64,000 bases of DNA from Alteromonas sp. KUL49 (GTDB taxonomy: Bacteria > Pseudomonadota > Gammaproteobacteria > Enterobacterales > Alteromonadaceae), in contig NZ_BJKL01000001.1 of the NCBI RefSeq assembly GCF_006538345.1, positions 434,001-498,000 on the forward strand. Reading direction: 5' to 3'. The position numbers and the translations under genes are program-made. Positions within the stretch are counted from its first letter, which is position 1; the number at the start of each line of letters is the position of its first letter. Shown piece by piece: positions 1 to 8,481 of the stretch. A model generated the notes under the pieces. The model had not been told where the DNA came from. It was given only the letters and a program-made list of their open reading frames with translations, and searched no databases.

Positions 1-623
1 GGGTCAAGAAACGGGTTATTGATGAAGTCTTTAACCACTCCCACTACACGCCCGCGATTAGTAATTCGACCGACAGCTCCGTCAGGGTATAGAGTATTTG
101 CTAAAGATTCACTGATGACTATGTTTCGTTCACTGCCCGTTTCGCCCGCATTTTCGTCGTCCCAAGTGAGTTTTCTGCCATCAACAAGCTCGAGTTCGAA
201 GGTATCGAAAACATCGGGTGTCGAGTAGTAAACAGCCACAAAGTTGAGTAGACGTTCAAGAGCGGCATCGGGCGGTGTGTCTATGTCTTCCATATTCATG
301 TTCCAACCGCCATTTTGAATGGGTACCTGGATTTGTGGCGATACTGCGTTTACCCCATCAAGCTGTGACAGTTTGAGTAAGTCTTCGTCGAGTATGGAGC
401 GATAGTAGTCACTGTCTTTGTATGCACCTGATGTCGGCCATGACTCTAGCACGAGTAGTTTTTCGAGAGGTAAACCCGTGGGTTGAAGCAACTTCTCCCG
501 TGCATCCAGCGCTAACACTACACTGTTGACAATGAGTCCAAGGGTGAGTGCGAGCTGAAGCACAAGTAGGCTAGAAGTGAAACGACGTAAAAGGAGTGAC
601 TTCAATAAAGCTTTAATATTCAC
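1..623 (-). CDS. FtsX-like ABC transporter permease, 3' end beyond window
   Basis: Reading the minus strand from a GTG at 623 gives an uninterrupted frame to the window edge (about 207 residues), beginning MNIKALLKSLLLRRF. An N-terminal hydrophobic segment (about residues 15-40) is followed by a MacB_PCD-like periplasmic region, the layout of MacB/FtsX permeases. An AGGAT Shine-Dalgarno lies just before the GTG, and the gap to the preceding permease stop is 4 bases, so the two are translationally coupled. It is the second permease of a MacA-MacB-like export system and probably pairs with the permease at 628-1914. The C-terminal three transmembrane helices would lie off the window. The start codon is inferred. 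Confidence 0.8.
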   Translation of the reverse strand, partial: MNIKALLKSLLLRRFTSSLLVLQLALTLGLIVNSVVLALDAREKLLQPTGLPLEKLLVLESWPTSGAYKDSDYYRSILDEDLLKLSQLDGVNAVSPQIQVPIQNGGWNMNMEDIDTPPDAALERLLNFVAVYYSTPDVFDTFELELVDGRKLTWDDENAGETGSERNIVISESLANTLYPDGAVGRITNRGRVVGVVKDFINNPFLD

Positions 624-627
624 GATG

Positions 628-1914
628 CTATCCTTTTAATTCAGTTGAAATGGCAACAGTACGAGAGCGTACTACGGGGTACAGTGAGCTAAGCAAAGTA
701 GTGAAAAGCGCTAAAAGGAAGCCTAACAGGAGCATGTCTGCGCCCATTACCGCCACATATTCTAGGTTGGGAAGGAGCATTACAGAAACGTGGAGAAAGG
801 CATAGGCGAGTAGTAGAGAAATTAAGCCAGAAATCACACCGGTAACAGCACCTTCAACCATACCTTGCATTAACAACTGCTGCTTACTCACACCTAAGGC
901 ACGCTTGAGCGCGGTATCAAAGTTGGTAGCACTGTAGCGAGCCAGTAGTAAACTACTGGCGTTAAAGATACACACCACCAAGAACAAACTTGTTGCAATG
1001 GCAAAGGCTGCCACACGGTTATCGACCACCTCGTTGTGCGCTAGCCACTCGTTTACATCATGCAATTGAGTAATGATTTCATTCGGAAACTGACCAGCGT
1101 CTTTGAGTGCCTGAGAGTGCCCTTGCATGGCAGCAATAAAGCGTTGTTTTTGTGCATCGTTGGTCAGTTCTACCCATCCTTGTAAATAGTAAACCCCTCT
1201 GTCTCTGGTTTCAGCCATAGTATCAAAGTTGTCAGTAGAGACGGTTCGAACAGTAGCCGCTAAGTTGCTGTCGAGGGCAGTTTCGATGGGAATGAATAAG
1301 TCTTCCGTTCCGCGAAACTCAAGTCCTTCATGTACATGATAAAACATGGGGCGAAGAGGCCACTCGTCAAGCACACCTACTACGGTATAAAGCTCGCCAT
1401 TCACTTCTAAGGTTTTTCCAACGCTGTTTTCGCCCGCAAATAGGGTGTTGTTCATTGTCGCCCCAAGGACGACATTTCGACTGTTGTCATCGGTGTAGGT
1501 ACTACCGTATTTGAATGGCGCATTGACCATGTTTAAGAATTGATGGGAAGAAGCTCTAACCGCACTTGAAAAGCGAGTCAGGCTTTTGGATTCGGCGTCG
1601 CGAATATATGCGTGAGAGCGGTAGTGAAGCACCGTACTATCGGCGAACTCCCCTTGTTTTAACGCCATCCCGTCTGAGTAGCGCAAGATATCTGTGATAG
1701 GGTCTCGGTTCGTCTCAACCGGCCATGTGTTTATGCTGATATGAAAAAGCTGTGCGCTTTTTTCAGGAATCGGATCGCTTGCCATGGTGTTCAAAATGGC
1801 AAGATTGGCAGTAAACACACCCACGCCAATCGCTAGAGTGAGTGTAACCAACCCGTAGAGAGTGGGAAATCGCTTGAGGTTCTTAATACTGAGCTGAAGA
1901 TAATATTGAAACAT
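628..1914 (-). CDS. FtsX-like ABC transporter permease
   Basis: A 428-residue inner-membrane permease of the MacB/FtsX family. One transmembrane helix near residues 20-42 precedes a large periplasmic domain (about 45-300). Three C-terminal helices follow (about 305-330, 355-380, 388-412), ending in a PVVRSRTV-like cytoplasmic tail as in FtsX_N/MacB_PCD proteins. The family couples cytoplasmic ATP hydrolysis to mechanical transport of peptides, toxins or lipoproteins from the periplasm or inner membrane. It is third in the minus-strand operon fusion protein - ATPase - permease - permease. The separate ATPase gene (rather than a MacB fusion) and duplicated permease resemble the LolCDE or YknXYZ arrangement; the substrate cannot be read from sequence. 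Confidence 0.88.
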   Translation of the reverse strand: MFQYYLQLSIKNLKRFPTLYGLVTLTLAIGVGVFTANLAILNTMASDPIPEKSAQLFHISINTWPVETNRDPITDILRYSDGMALKQGEFADSTVLHYRSHAYIRDAESKSLTRFSSAVRASSHQFLNMVNAPFKYGSTYTDDNSRNVVLGATMNNTLFAGENSVGKTLEVNGELYTVVGVLDEWPLRPMFYHVHEGLEFRGTEDLFIPIETALDSNLAATVRTVSTDNFDTMAETRDRGVYYLQGWVELTNDAQKQRFIAAMQGHSQALKDAGQFPNEIITQLHDVNEWLAHNEVVDNRVAAFAIATSLFLVVCIFNASSLLLARYSATNFDTALKRALGVSKQQLLMQGMVEGAVTGVISGLISLLLAYAFLHVSVMLLPNLEYVAVMGADMLLLGFLLALFTTLLSSLYPVVRSRTVAISTELKG

Positions 1915-1923
1915 GACAATTCC

Positions 1924-2637
1924 TTATGCGCTTGCTTCAATAGGTGAAACGTTCTGCGACGGTGCATAAATGCTAAAGTCAGAGACTTCGCCGTCAATAA
2001 TTTGCACGTTGCGTTTTACGGCTCGGGCTTGATCAGGGTCGTGAGTTACCATGATGATCGTAGCGCCTTCACTGTTGAGCTCTTCGAGTAGCGTCATTAC
2101 CTGACTTGCCATCAGTGAGTCTAAGTTTCCGGTGGGTTCGTCAGCTAAAAGGATTTTAGGTTCACCTGCCAATGCGCGAGCAATGGCCACCCGTTGTTGC
2201 TGACCACCAGATAACTGTTTTGGGTAATAGTCTTTACGAGCAATTAAGCCTACGCGCTCTAGTGATTTTTCAATGCGGTATTTACGGTCTTTGGCAGAAA
2301 AACCGCGATAGCGAAGTGGCATGTCAATATTGTCGTACAGAGAAAAGTCAGGGATCAGATTGTAATTTTGGAAGATAAAACCGATTTTCTCGTTACGTAG
2401 GCTAGAGAGCGCATTGTCATTGAGCCCCTGAATATTGACGCCATCAAGGGTGTATTGCCCTTGCTGAAAACTGTCTAGCAGCCCCGCGATATTCAAAAAG
2501 GTAGATTTTCCTGATCCAGAAGGCCCGGTTACCGCTACAAATTCTCCCTCTTGTACATCTAAGCTGAAGTTACGCAGTGCATGAGTTCTTACCGTACCTG
2601 TTTCGTAAATTCGACTAACGTTATTCATTTTAAGCAT
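1924..2637 (-). CDS. ABC transporter ATP-binding protein (MacB/LolD type)
   Basis: A 237-residue nucleotide-binding subunit. Walker A GPSGSGKST lies near residue 38, the Q-loop in IFQNYNLIPDFSLYDN, the signature LSGGQQQR, Walker B ILLADEPTGNLD, and the switch histidine in MVTHDPDQA. The tail DEPTGNLDS and length are typical of the o228/MacB-LolD subclass that energises FtsX-like permeases instead of importers. It sits between the membrane-fusion protein (34-base gap) and the first permease (9-base gap) and must energise both permeases. All catalytic motifs are intact. Confidence 0.92.
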   Translation of the reverse strand: MLKMNNVSRIYETGTVRTHALRNFSLDVQEGEFVAVTGPSGSGKSTFLNIAGLLDSFQQGQYTLDGVNIQGLNDNALSSLRNEKIGFIFQNYNLIPDFSLYDNIDMPLRYRGFSAKDRKYRIEKSLERVGLIARKDYYPKQLSGGQQQRVAIARALAGEPKILLADEPTGNLDSLMASQVMTLLEELNSEGATIIMVTHDPDQARAVKRNVQIIDGEVSDFSIYAPSQNVSPIEASA

Positions 2638-2671
2638 GATCTTTTCCTTGTAGATTCTCAGACGCGATAAA

Positions 2672-3946
2672 TTATTGAGTAAGCTGCAAAACGTCTGCTT
2701 GATTAAATTCGTCGTAGGCTGACACTATGATGTGGTCACCTGCTGCTAAACCTTGCGTAATTTCAACGTATTCAACGCTGCTTACACCGGTAGTAATAGG
2801 GTGCTTGTACACACGGCCATCGTCGTTCAATCGATAGGCTTGTGTACCATTTTCAAACTGTAAAAAAGCGCCTCGCTTTACCATCAATACGTCCTCTCTG
2901 CTTTCAAACGCAATGCGAGCATTAAGACGTTGGTTCTGGCGTAGTCTTAAGTTCGTTGGTGTGCCGATAAGCTGCGCACGCACCACCACTTGGTTGTTTT
3001 CAATCTCTGGAGAGACCGACGCTATTTGTGCATTGATTGTTTGGCCTGATAGCGTGATGTTTACGGGTAAGCTCACTTGTAATTCGTCGGCGTAAAATTC
3101 TGGCACCGTGAGCTCAGCTTCGTATTGTGAAAGGTCGACCACAGTCATTAGTGCTTTTGATGAAGCCACATTTTCTTTTTGCGCGACCAACCAATTACCC
3201 ACTACGCCATCTACAGGGGAACGAATGATAAGTGCGTGCTGGCGGCGCTCAAGCTCGGCAAGTACAAGCTTTTCAGCGTTAACGGCATTGGCTCGTATTT
3301 GTTGCTCAAACTGAAGTCTTTCACGAGTAAGGTCAACGTTATCCTTTGCATGAGAATAGAGGAGCTGTGCTTCTTGAAGTGAGTCTTGCGCCTCTGCCCA
3401 CTCTACTTGGCTAATGACCTGTTTCTCAAAACTCAGGTCCGCACGTTGTTTTTCTCGCTTTGCTGCATTTAATGCTACTAACGCTGAGCCCAGTGCGCCT
3501 TCAAGCGCGAGTTCGGTTTCTTTATCTGCCAGCAAGCCACGCTTAGTATCAATTTCCATTTGTGTAATACGGGCGCGCTGTTGCTGAAGCAGTGCAGTCA
3601 GCTCTGGGCTCGCAATACTGGCTACCGCGTCATCGAGCATGACCTGGTCACCCGGCTTCACGTGCAGGGTCACTATTCCACTCTCTGTGCTGTAGAGTTG
3701 CGGTGCATTTGCTGCTACCAGTTTTCCTGATACCGCAATATCGCGAATAAGATCCCCACGAACAACTTCCGCGGTCACGACTTTACTCATATCTACTTGT
3801 TTTACGCCGTCTCTCCATGACGTAAACGAAGGCCACAAGAACACGATACAAATAGTCATGATGGCGAATACGATAATGCCGTTTTTCAACCAAGGCGAGC
3901 GCTTGGCGACAATTTGTTCGTCTTGTCCGGAAGTGTTAGCAATCAT
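2672..3946 (-). CDS. HlyD/MacA-type periplasmic membrane-fusion protein
   Basis: A 424-residue adaptor anchored by an N-terminal helix (about 23-43). It has the lipoyl-like half motif GIVTLHVKPGDQV, a long alpha-helical hairpin rich in Glu/Gln/Arg (about 115-225), the second lipoyl half (IRSPVDGVVGNW), and a beta-barrel/MP domain ending at an acidic tail. The family links an inner-membrane ABC transporter to an outer-membrane duct or simply drives periplasmic substrate handling. It is the first gene of the four-gene operon. The ATG has an AAGGA ribosome-binding site. No TolC-like gene is visible here, so an unlinked TolC is presumably used. Confidence 0.9.
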   Translation of the reverse strand: MIANTSGQDEQIVAKRSPWLKNGIIVFAIMTICIVFLWPSFTSWRDGVKQVDMSKVVTAEVVRGDLIRDIAVSGKLVAANAPQLYSTESGIVTLHVKPGDQVMLDDAVASIASPELTALLQQQRARITQMEIDTKRGLLADKETELALEGALGSALVALNAAKREKQRADLSFEKQVISQVEWAEAQDSLQEAQLLYSHAKDNVDLTRERLQFEQQIRANAVNAEKLVLAELERRQHALIIRSPVDGVVGNWLVAQKENVASSKALMTVVDLSQYEAELTVPEFYADELQVSLPVNITLSGQTINAQIASVSPEIENNQVVVRAQLIGTPTNLRLRQNQRLNARIAFESREDVLMVKRGAFLQFENGTQAYRLNDDGRVYKHPITTGVSSVEYVEITQGLAAGDHIIVSAYDEFNQADVLQLTQ

Positions 3947-4070
3947 CTCAATGTCCTTAATACTGTTTTTAAACTTGGTGGCCTACTGTAGTGAACATAA
4001 GTGTTCGTAATGGCTCAATGCTTCGTATGAACGTACACTTGCTAAAAACGCAGAGGCCTCTTTTATCAAC

Positions 4071-4086
4071 TGCAGTCTGTGTGCCA
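4071..4086 (-). promoter_or_regulatory. Sigma-54 (-24/-12) promoter for the fusion protein/ABC/FtsX operon
   Basis: On the minus strand this reads TGGCACACAGACTGCA, matching the RpoN consensus TGGCAC-N5-TTGCW at 10 of 11 defined bases and keeping the diagnostic GG-N10-GC spacing. It lies 125-140 bases upstream of the fusion-protein ATG on the same strand. Palindromic elements that could bind an enhancer-binding protein lie 60-135 bases further upstream. Calling it functional is inference, but the position and the upstream palindromes fit the usual RpoN architecture. Confidence 0.7.
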
Positions 4087-4148
4087 GCTTTTTGTTTTTT
4101 GTAAGTTTATGAATTTTATTGTTTTTATTTTGATTGGGTTATTGCGGC

Positions 4149-4206
4149 GTGTCCGATCGGACACGGTTGTGTGTCCGGCACTGTCCGAAGTTTTGTGGGC
4201 GGACAC
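4149..4206. promoter_or_regulatory. Cluster of GTGTCCG / CGGACAC elements, probable enhancer for the sigma-54 promoter
   Basis: A perfect 16-base palindrome GTGTCCGATCGGACAC (4149-4164) is followed by GTGTCCG at 4171-4177, TGTCCG at 4182-4187 and CGGACAC at 4200-4206 (inverted). Four half-site-like copies in under 60 bases is a strong non-random signal. Their place upstream of a -24/-12 promoter suggests an upstream activating sequence for an NtrC-family response regulator. Such regulators are often encoded beside MacAB-like operons, but none is visible in this window. The same elements lie 30-90 bases upstream of the TauE gene on the plus strand and might act on it too. Confidence 0.65.
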
Positions 4207-4236
4207 AGAGTGATGAATGATTAATTAGGGGACATT

Positions 4237-5006
4237 GTGGAATTACTTTTTGATTGGATAACGGGGTCTGGTGCTATTGAGTCATCTACTGCGTTATTGT
4301 TGATAGGTATGTCGGCATTGACCTCTTTGATTACGGCAACCCTAGGCATTGGTGGTGGGGTATTCTTGATTGCCGTCATGGCTAGCACTATGCCGGTGTC
4401 TGCGCTTATACCCGTGCACGGTTTGGTACAGCTTGGGTCAAACGGCAATCGCGCGCTGATGACCTACAAGTATTGCGATTGGAGTATGGTTAAGTTTTTT
4501 GTATCGGCGCACTGCTCGGGGCCGTGCTGGCGTCATTTATTGTTGTTCAATTGCCTTTAGTGATCATTCAATATGCCGTAGCCGGGTTTATTTTGTTTTT
4601 GGTGTGGGGGCAAAAACCTAAAGCAGCAGAAACTAGTGCATTAGGGCGCTGTGTGTCGGGCTTTTTCACCACGTTGGCGTCGATGTTTGTGGGCGCAACA
4701 GGTCCGTTAGTGGCAGCTTTTGTACACAGAAATAACAGTAGTAAAATGCAAATTACGGCAACCTTTGCTACCTGCATGACCTTTCAACACGGTCTTAAAG
4801 CATTTGTTTTTACGGCAGTTGGGTTTTCATTTGTTCAGTGGGCTGGGCTTATCGTAGCAATGATTGCCAGTGGCGCTTTGGGAACTTACATCGGCTTAAA
4901 GGTACTCAAAAAAATATCATCAGAAATATTTTCAGTACTATTTAAATGGGTTGTGACCTTACTGGCTTTGCGTCTTTTATGGCAGGCAGTGAGCGCTTCG
5001 TTTTGA
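4237..5006 (+). pseudogene. TauE/SafE-family membrane permease, frameshifted
   Basis: Frame 1 starts at GTG 4237 behind an AGGGGA site and encodes the first helices of a sulfite exporter TauE/SafE-like protein (TATLGIGGGVFLI, the family's glycine-rich first repeat). It runs off frame after MVKFF. The continuation ASFIVVQLPLVI through the second half (FVGATGPLVAAFV) is in another frame and ends at 5006. Adding one T to the six-T run at 4495-4500 restores KFFCIGALLGAVLAS and a continuous protein of about 256 residues with 7-8 helices, the usual family length. Either the gene is recently inactivated, phase-variable, or the base is an assembly error. The family moves organic or inorganic sulfur anions across the inner membrane; substrate unknown. 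Confidence 0.8.
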
Positions 5007-5009
5007 ATC

Positions 5010-5480
5010 TTAACCCGCTTTCTCACAAAGAGACGGTTGGTTGGCAATACTCAAGGCAGCTTTTAGACGTCGCGTTCCGCGCATTATTTTAAACCCACCG
5101 AGGAGAAAAAGTGCGACGGGAAATGCAGTATAAAGGTAAGCATCTTGGTAGACAGCATAACTACCGTAGAGTAACCCTATCAAGATAAGTAGCGCTGAAA
5201 CTACTTTTCCTAATTTGATATTTCCACGAATAATTCTGACATCTCGAGTGGTATTTTGAAATATTATGGGGGTAATCACGCCTTTACTACTTTTGTTTCC
5301 AACCACTAATACATCGTCGCCATTCTCCAACGGTATTTGTTCGTTTTCTTCAATAGCAATAAGGGTCTTGTCCACATAGAAAGTGACTCGATCGAATCCA
5401 TTCTTCACGTAGTGACGAATGTTTTCAACGTTACCAGACGCTTTATACAGCTTAAATTGTAAAGGCCCAGAGATTTGCAC
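5010..5480 (-). CDS. Uncharacterised small membrane protein
   Basis: A 156-residue protein from a GTG at 5480. The N-terminal about 90 residues are soluble and beta-rich (QFKLYKASGNVENIRHYVKNG, with conserved-looking charged strands). They are followed by two hydrophobic helices at about 93-112 and 117-136 and a basic C-terminal tail (RGTRRLK). It resembles small two-helix inner-membrane proteins with a cytosolic soluble domain. I do not recognise the family. It is convergent with the TauE/SafE gene (3-base gap) and stands alone downstream of the copper receptor terminator, so it is probably transcribed by itself. Confidence 0.65.
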   Translation of the reverse strand: MQISGPLQFKLYKASGNVENIRHYVKNGFDRVTFYVDKTLIAIEENEQIPLENGDDVLVVGNKSSKGVITPIIFQNTTRDVRIIRGNIKLGKVVSALLILIGLLYGSYAVYQDAYLYTAFPVALFLLGGFKIMRGTRRLKAALSIANQPSLCEKAG

Positions 5481-5544
5481 GATTCACTCTCTTAAATGTT
5501 TTATAGGTTACCGTTTTATAACGCTTTTTATAGTGAAAAAGCAA

Positions 5545-5576
5545 CTGAAAACGACGCAATTTTCACTGCGTCGTTT
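5545..5576 (-). terminator. Rho-independent-like terminator after the copper TonB receptor
   Basis: Inverted repeat with 10-base arms (AAACGACGCA at 5549-5558, TGCGTCGTTT at 5567-5576) and an 8-base loop. On the minus strand the stem ends in TTTTC. It lies 46 bases past the receptor stop and before the next minus-strand gene. Confidence 0.65.
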
Positions 5577-5621
5577 AATATTGAATATAAATTTAAATCT
5601 ATATATCTATCAATGGTTTGA

Positions 5622-7703
5622 TTAAAATTGATAGCTTGCAGACAACTTCCATTCGGTACCAGTACCCGGTAGCTTTTCGCCTACAGGAACTGAGACTCCT
5701 GATACACGATTTATACCTGCTGTATGTGGTACGTAATTTTTGTCAAATAGGTTTCGAATTTGTGCTGTGAAAGTCCATTGATGTCCCAGCTCCCAGTCTG
5801 CACTTAAATGAACCAATCCATACCCAGCACTTTTACTTTCGTTTTGTAAGGCTGACACGTGATCTTGACTGGCGACAAGCTCTGAAGTTGCTTGCAGTGT
5901 TAAAGGTATCGAGCCCATACGGGTACGCCAGTTAATATGGGAAACTAGGGTAAATGGAGTGATGCGAAATAACGCATCATCAATGTCATTTCGAGTACCA
6001 TGCACATAACTTGCGACTGCATTTAGGTTCACATTCTCTGTGATAACACCAGAGAGTTGAGCATCAAATCCTTTCAATGTGGCGTCGGTGTTGGTCCATT
6101 GGAAAGGTGTTGATGCTCCCATCATCCCTGCCACCATAATAGCTGCGGCATTGGTGGTAGGTGTGCCAGCAATATAGTCGTTTACGTCTTGATAGAACAA
6201 GCGAGGCGAGAAAGTCCAATGCTCTGTCGTATAGGTAAACCCAAGTTCTACTTGATGAGCGGTTTCGTGAGTTAAGTTTACGTCTCCGATATAAGTGAAT
6301 CCATCAGCCATGCCACCAGAGATAGCCAAAGGCAACCAAGTGTAGCGCTCAAAGTAGTTTGGCGCGCGATTTTTCTGTGAAACACCGGCAAACACAGAGT
6401 TGCGCTCAGACAATTCAAATTGCGCAGTAATAGCAATATCTACCATAGTGTCGCTTTGATTTCTGTCCGTGCTGTTAAATGCATTGACCAGCATTGAAAC
6501 GGCGTCACTCATCATCACCATGCTCGAATTTACGTCATCCGCATTTGATGATATTTGGGTTAAACGGGATCCCATTGTCACAGCAGCTTGGCCCACTGTG
6601 CCTTGCCATTCAACAAAACCACTATAGGTATCTTGTTCTACGTCCATGAAGTTATTGACGAAAAACATGGCATTATTGGGATTAGAAATGATGGAGTTAT
6701 TCCCTAGGTGTTTGTGTGCCAATCCCGCAGTGAGTTCCCCGTCCATCAGTGGGGTAACATAGGTTATGTCACCGCCCTGCATAAGAGAATCAGTGTCATT
6801 TTGACGCGCCATCGACGCCATCATCAGCATACGTTGACTGATGTTGTCCATCGTATGCTGATTGCTGTTACCGAACCAGTTCACTGTGAGGTATTGATTA
6901 TCCGATTGCTGATAGCGATAACCCAATCTGTACCATGCAGCATCGATAAATTTTATGTCCATAGCAAGCGCCGCAGTACCACTCTCATTGGTATCTAACT
7001 GTTGGTAGCGTACCTCAACACTATGTTTTCCTGTGGTAAATCCGCCGCCTAACTTAACGCCATTGCGTTGGTAGTTGGTATTCGGGATGAGGGTTCCGTC
7101 AGCAGCTTCTCTTTCGTCTCTTTGTTGGTGAGTAAATGCACCTGTGACAAAACCATCATCAAAGCCATAAAATGCGTTAACTTGATATTGCGCTCCCTCA
7201 CCAGGCGATATTAACGCAGCGTTTCCTGATAATTGCAGTCCGTTTGGTTGTGAAAACAACATAGTCATATCTGACTGCATAACCAGTTGCCCACCCAGAG
7301 ACTGAATACCCGCACTAACAGGAGCGATGCCTCGATAGAGCGTCGCTTGCATGCCAAGTTCAGGAAGCACATGGGATAAGGGAGAGTCCATTGCATTGGG
7401 GCCTGCACCTTGGATATCCACGCCATCCACGCTCACGCCAACGCGATCTCCAAACAATCCTCTGTACTGAATGAGCCCCGTGACCGGGCCATTTCTTGAC
7501 ACAGATATACCCGCAATATTAGAAAGTTGGTCGCCAAAATCCGCTTCCGTGTTACTGCTAGAGGAAACGCGAGCGTTGCTGATATGTTGGAGTGGGTTAC
7601 CAATCACGGTAATTATTTCATTGTCATCATGGTCGGCATGCGCTACCTGCGCAGCAATAGAGTACGCCGCAAGCACTGCAACGGCTATTGATGTTTTGTT
7701 CAT
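5622..7703 (-). CDS. TonB-dependent copper-type outer membrane receptor
   Basis: A 693-residue receptor with a signal peptide (cleavage near AQVAHA-D) and an early TonB box (EIITVIG). A plug domain contains DRVGVSVDG and GPNAMDSPLSH, the hallmark of the OprC/NosA copper receptor family, and a 22-strand barrel ends in the terminal aromatic KLSASYQF. The extracellular regions carry unusual methionine clusters (MLMMASMAR, SSMVMMSDAVSM, AAAIMVAGMMG), consistent with soft-metal binding. It probably takes up copper across the outer membrane using TonB energy. A small secreted DUF2946-like gene lies directly upstream on the same strand with a 65-base gap, the usual partner of such receptors. Metal specificity is inferred. 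Confidence 0.85.
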   Translation of the reverse strand: MNKTSIAVAVLAAYSIAAQVAHADHDDNEIITVIGNPLQHISNARVSSSSNTEADFGDQLSNIAGISVSRNGPVTGLIQYRGLFGDRVGVSVDGVDIQGAGPNAMDSPLSHVLPELGMQATLYRGIAPVSAGIQSLGGQLVMQSDMTMLFSQPNGLQLSGNAALISPGEGAQYQVNAFYGFDDGFVTGAFTHQQRDEREAADGTLIPNTNYQRNGVKLGGGFTTGKHSVEVRYQQLDTNESGTAALAMDIKFIDAAWYRLGYRYQQSDNQYLTVNWFGNSNQHTMDNISQRMLMMASMARQNDTDSLMQGGDITYVTPLMDGELTAGLAHKHLGNNSIISNPNNAMFFVNNFMDVEQDTYSGFVEWQGTVGQAAVTMGSRLTQISSNADDVNSSMVMMSDAVSMLVNAFNSTDRNQSDTMVDIAITAQFELSERNSVFAGVSQKNRAPNYFERYTWLPLAISGGMADGFTYIGDVNLTHETAHQVELGFTYTTEHWTFSPRLFYQDVNDYIAGTPTTNAAAIMVAGMMGASTPFQWTNTDATLKGFDAQLSGVITENVNLNAVASYVHGTRNDIDDALFRITPFTLVSHINWRTRMGSIPLTLQATSELVASQDHVSALQNESKSAGYGLVHLSADWELGHQWTFTAQIRNLFDKNYVPHTAGINRVSGVSVPVGEKLPGTGTEWKLSASYQF

Positions 7704-7768
7704 AACTGATCCAAAAAAATTGTAAAACCTTGGCGCTTCATGCGCCCATTATGGTGAGTTTTCGGCAG

Positions 7769-8179
7769 TTATATTGTGGGTGGCGCGCGAGAAAGTGGTG
7801 CCGCGTAGGCAAACGATATGTAGGGGCGTTGCGCAATTCGTGCACTATATGACGTGTATTCTACAAAGTGGGTGGATACTGAAATATCACTGGGAATTGG
7901 TGTTGATTGCGGTGTATCGGCCAAGACGCTGTTGGTGCAGTCGACGTGCTTTGAGTGAGTTTCGTCAAGGTCTGGAGTAACAAAGACGAACTTACCTTGC
8001 AATTGAGTAGCACTGACAGAAATCCAGTGCATGTCTTTACCGGTACAAATAAGCTCTATGTCATCACTTGCCAACGCCGAAACAGATGTCATCGAATACG
8101 CGGCCAAGCCCATCGCCATTGCATTTTGCATTAGCAACGACAGGCAAATTAACCAAGTGACGACGAAGCGTTGTTTCAA
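7769..8179 (-). CDS. Small secreted DUF2946-like protein
   Basis: About 136 residues, apparently from a TTG at 8179 (ATG alternatives lie inside the signal sequence). A hydrophobic signal peptide (LICLSLLMQNAMAMG) is followed by a short domain with IELICTGKDMHW. The single Cys-Thr pair after a beta-strand resembles DUF2946 proteins encoded next to copper receptors. A second cysteine follows (VDCTNS). Its role is unknown; position before the copper-type TonB receptor suggests periplasmic copper handling or induction by copper. The start codon and family assignment are moderate. Confidence 0.6.
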   Translation of the reverse strand: MKQRFVVTWLICLSLLMQNAMAMGLAAYSMTSVSALASDDIELICTGKDMHWISVSATQLQGKFVFVTPDLDETHSKHVDCTNSVLADTPQSTPIPSDISVSTHFVEYTSYSARIAQRPYISFAYAAPLSRAPPTI

Positions 8180-8296
8180 TGTACCAAGCTCTTGTTAGAC
8201 AGTATTACTATATTAATACACGACAACTATTATAACGCCAGCTTTGTTGTAAAAATATTGTAAATCTAAGGCGTTAGGTAACCAGAGCTCGTTGTT

Positions 8297-8310
8297 TTGA
8301 TCTAGGTCAT
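8297..8310. promoter_or_regulatory. FNR-like box upstream of cydA (distal)
   Basis: TTGATCTAGGTCAT matches the FNR/Anr consensus TTGAT-N4-ATCAA in the left half, with three mismatches or weak positions at the right. It lies about 175 bases upstream of the cydA ATG. Cyd operons of gammaproteobacteria are usually controlled by FNR and ArcA; binding here is inference. Confidence 0.45.
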
Positions 8311-8356
8311 GTTTTCTTTGATTCACCACTTCCCTATTCATTCACCATTTTGTTTT

Positions 8357-8370
8357 TTGGCATAGATCAA
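8357..8370. promoter_or_regulatory. FNR-like box upstream of cydA (proximal)
   Basis: TTGGCATAGATCAA has a perfect right half-site ATCAA and a partly matching left half (TTGGC). It lies about 112 bases upstream of the cydA ATG and 60 bases after the distal box. The 8180-8481 gap between the divergent DUF2946-like and cydA genes otherwise shows only AT-rich promoter-like sequence. Confidence 0.45.
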
Positions 8371-8481
8371 AATTTACCTCCCTATAGCGTGGAAGAATAT
8401 CAGTGTTTTCTGCAGGGGCTGAACATGTACCAGCCACACATACTTCACACACTAAACATTGAACCTATAGGGAGAGTTAAC

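Noticed and set aside
19..228. Open frame of 69 codons on the plus strand
   Set aside because: It is antisense to the intact FtsX-like permease read from GTG 623 on the minus strand; no similarity or ribosome site.
4237..5006. Programmed ribosomal frameshift in TauE/SafE
   Set aside because: A T6 run could slip, but no downstream pseudoknot or in-frame conservation argument was visible and the family is not known to use frameshifting; simple indel preferred.
8350..8481. N-terminal extension of cydA
   Set aside because: The added 44 residues show no CydA similarity, overlap the FNR-like region and have no ribosome site; ATG 8482 has one and matches the family.
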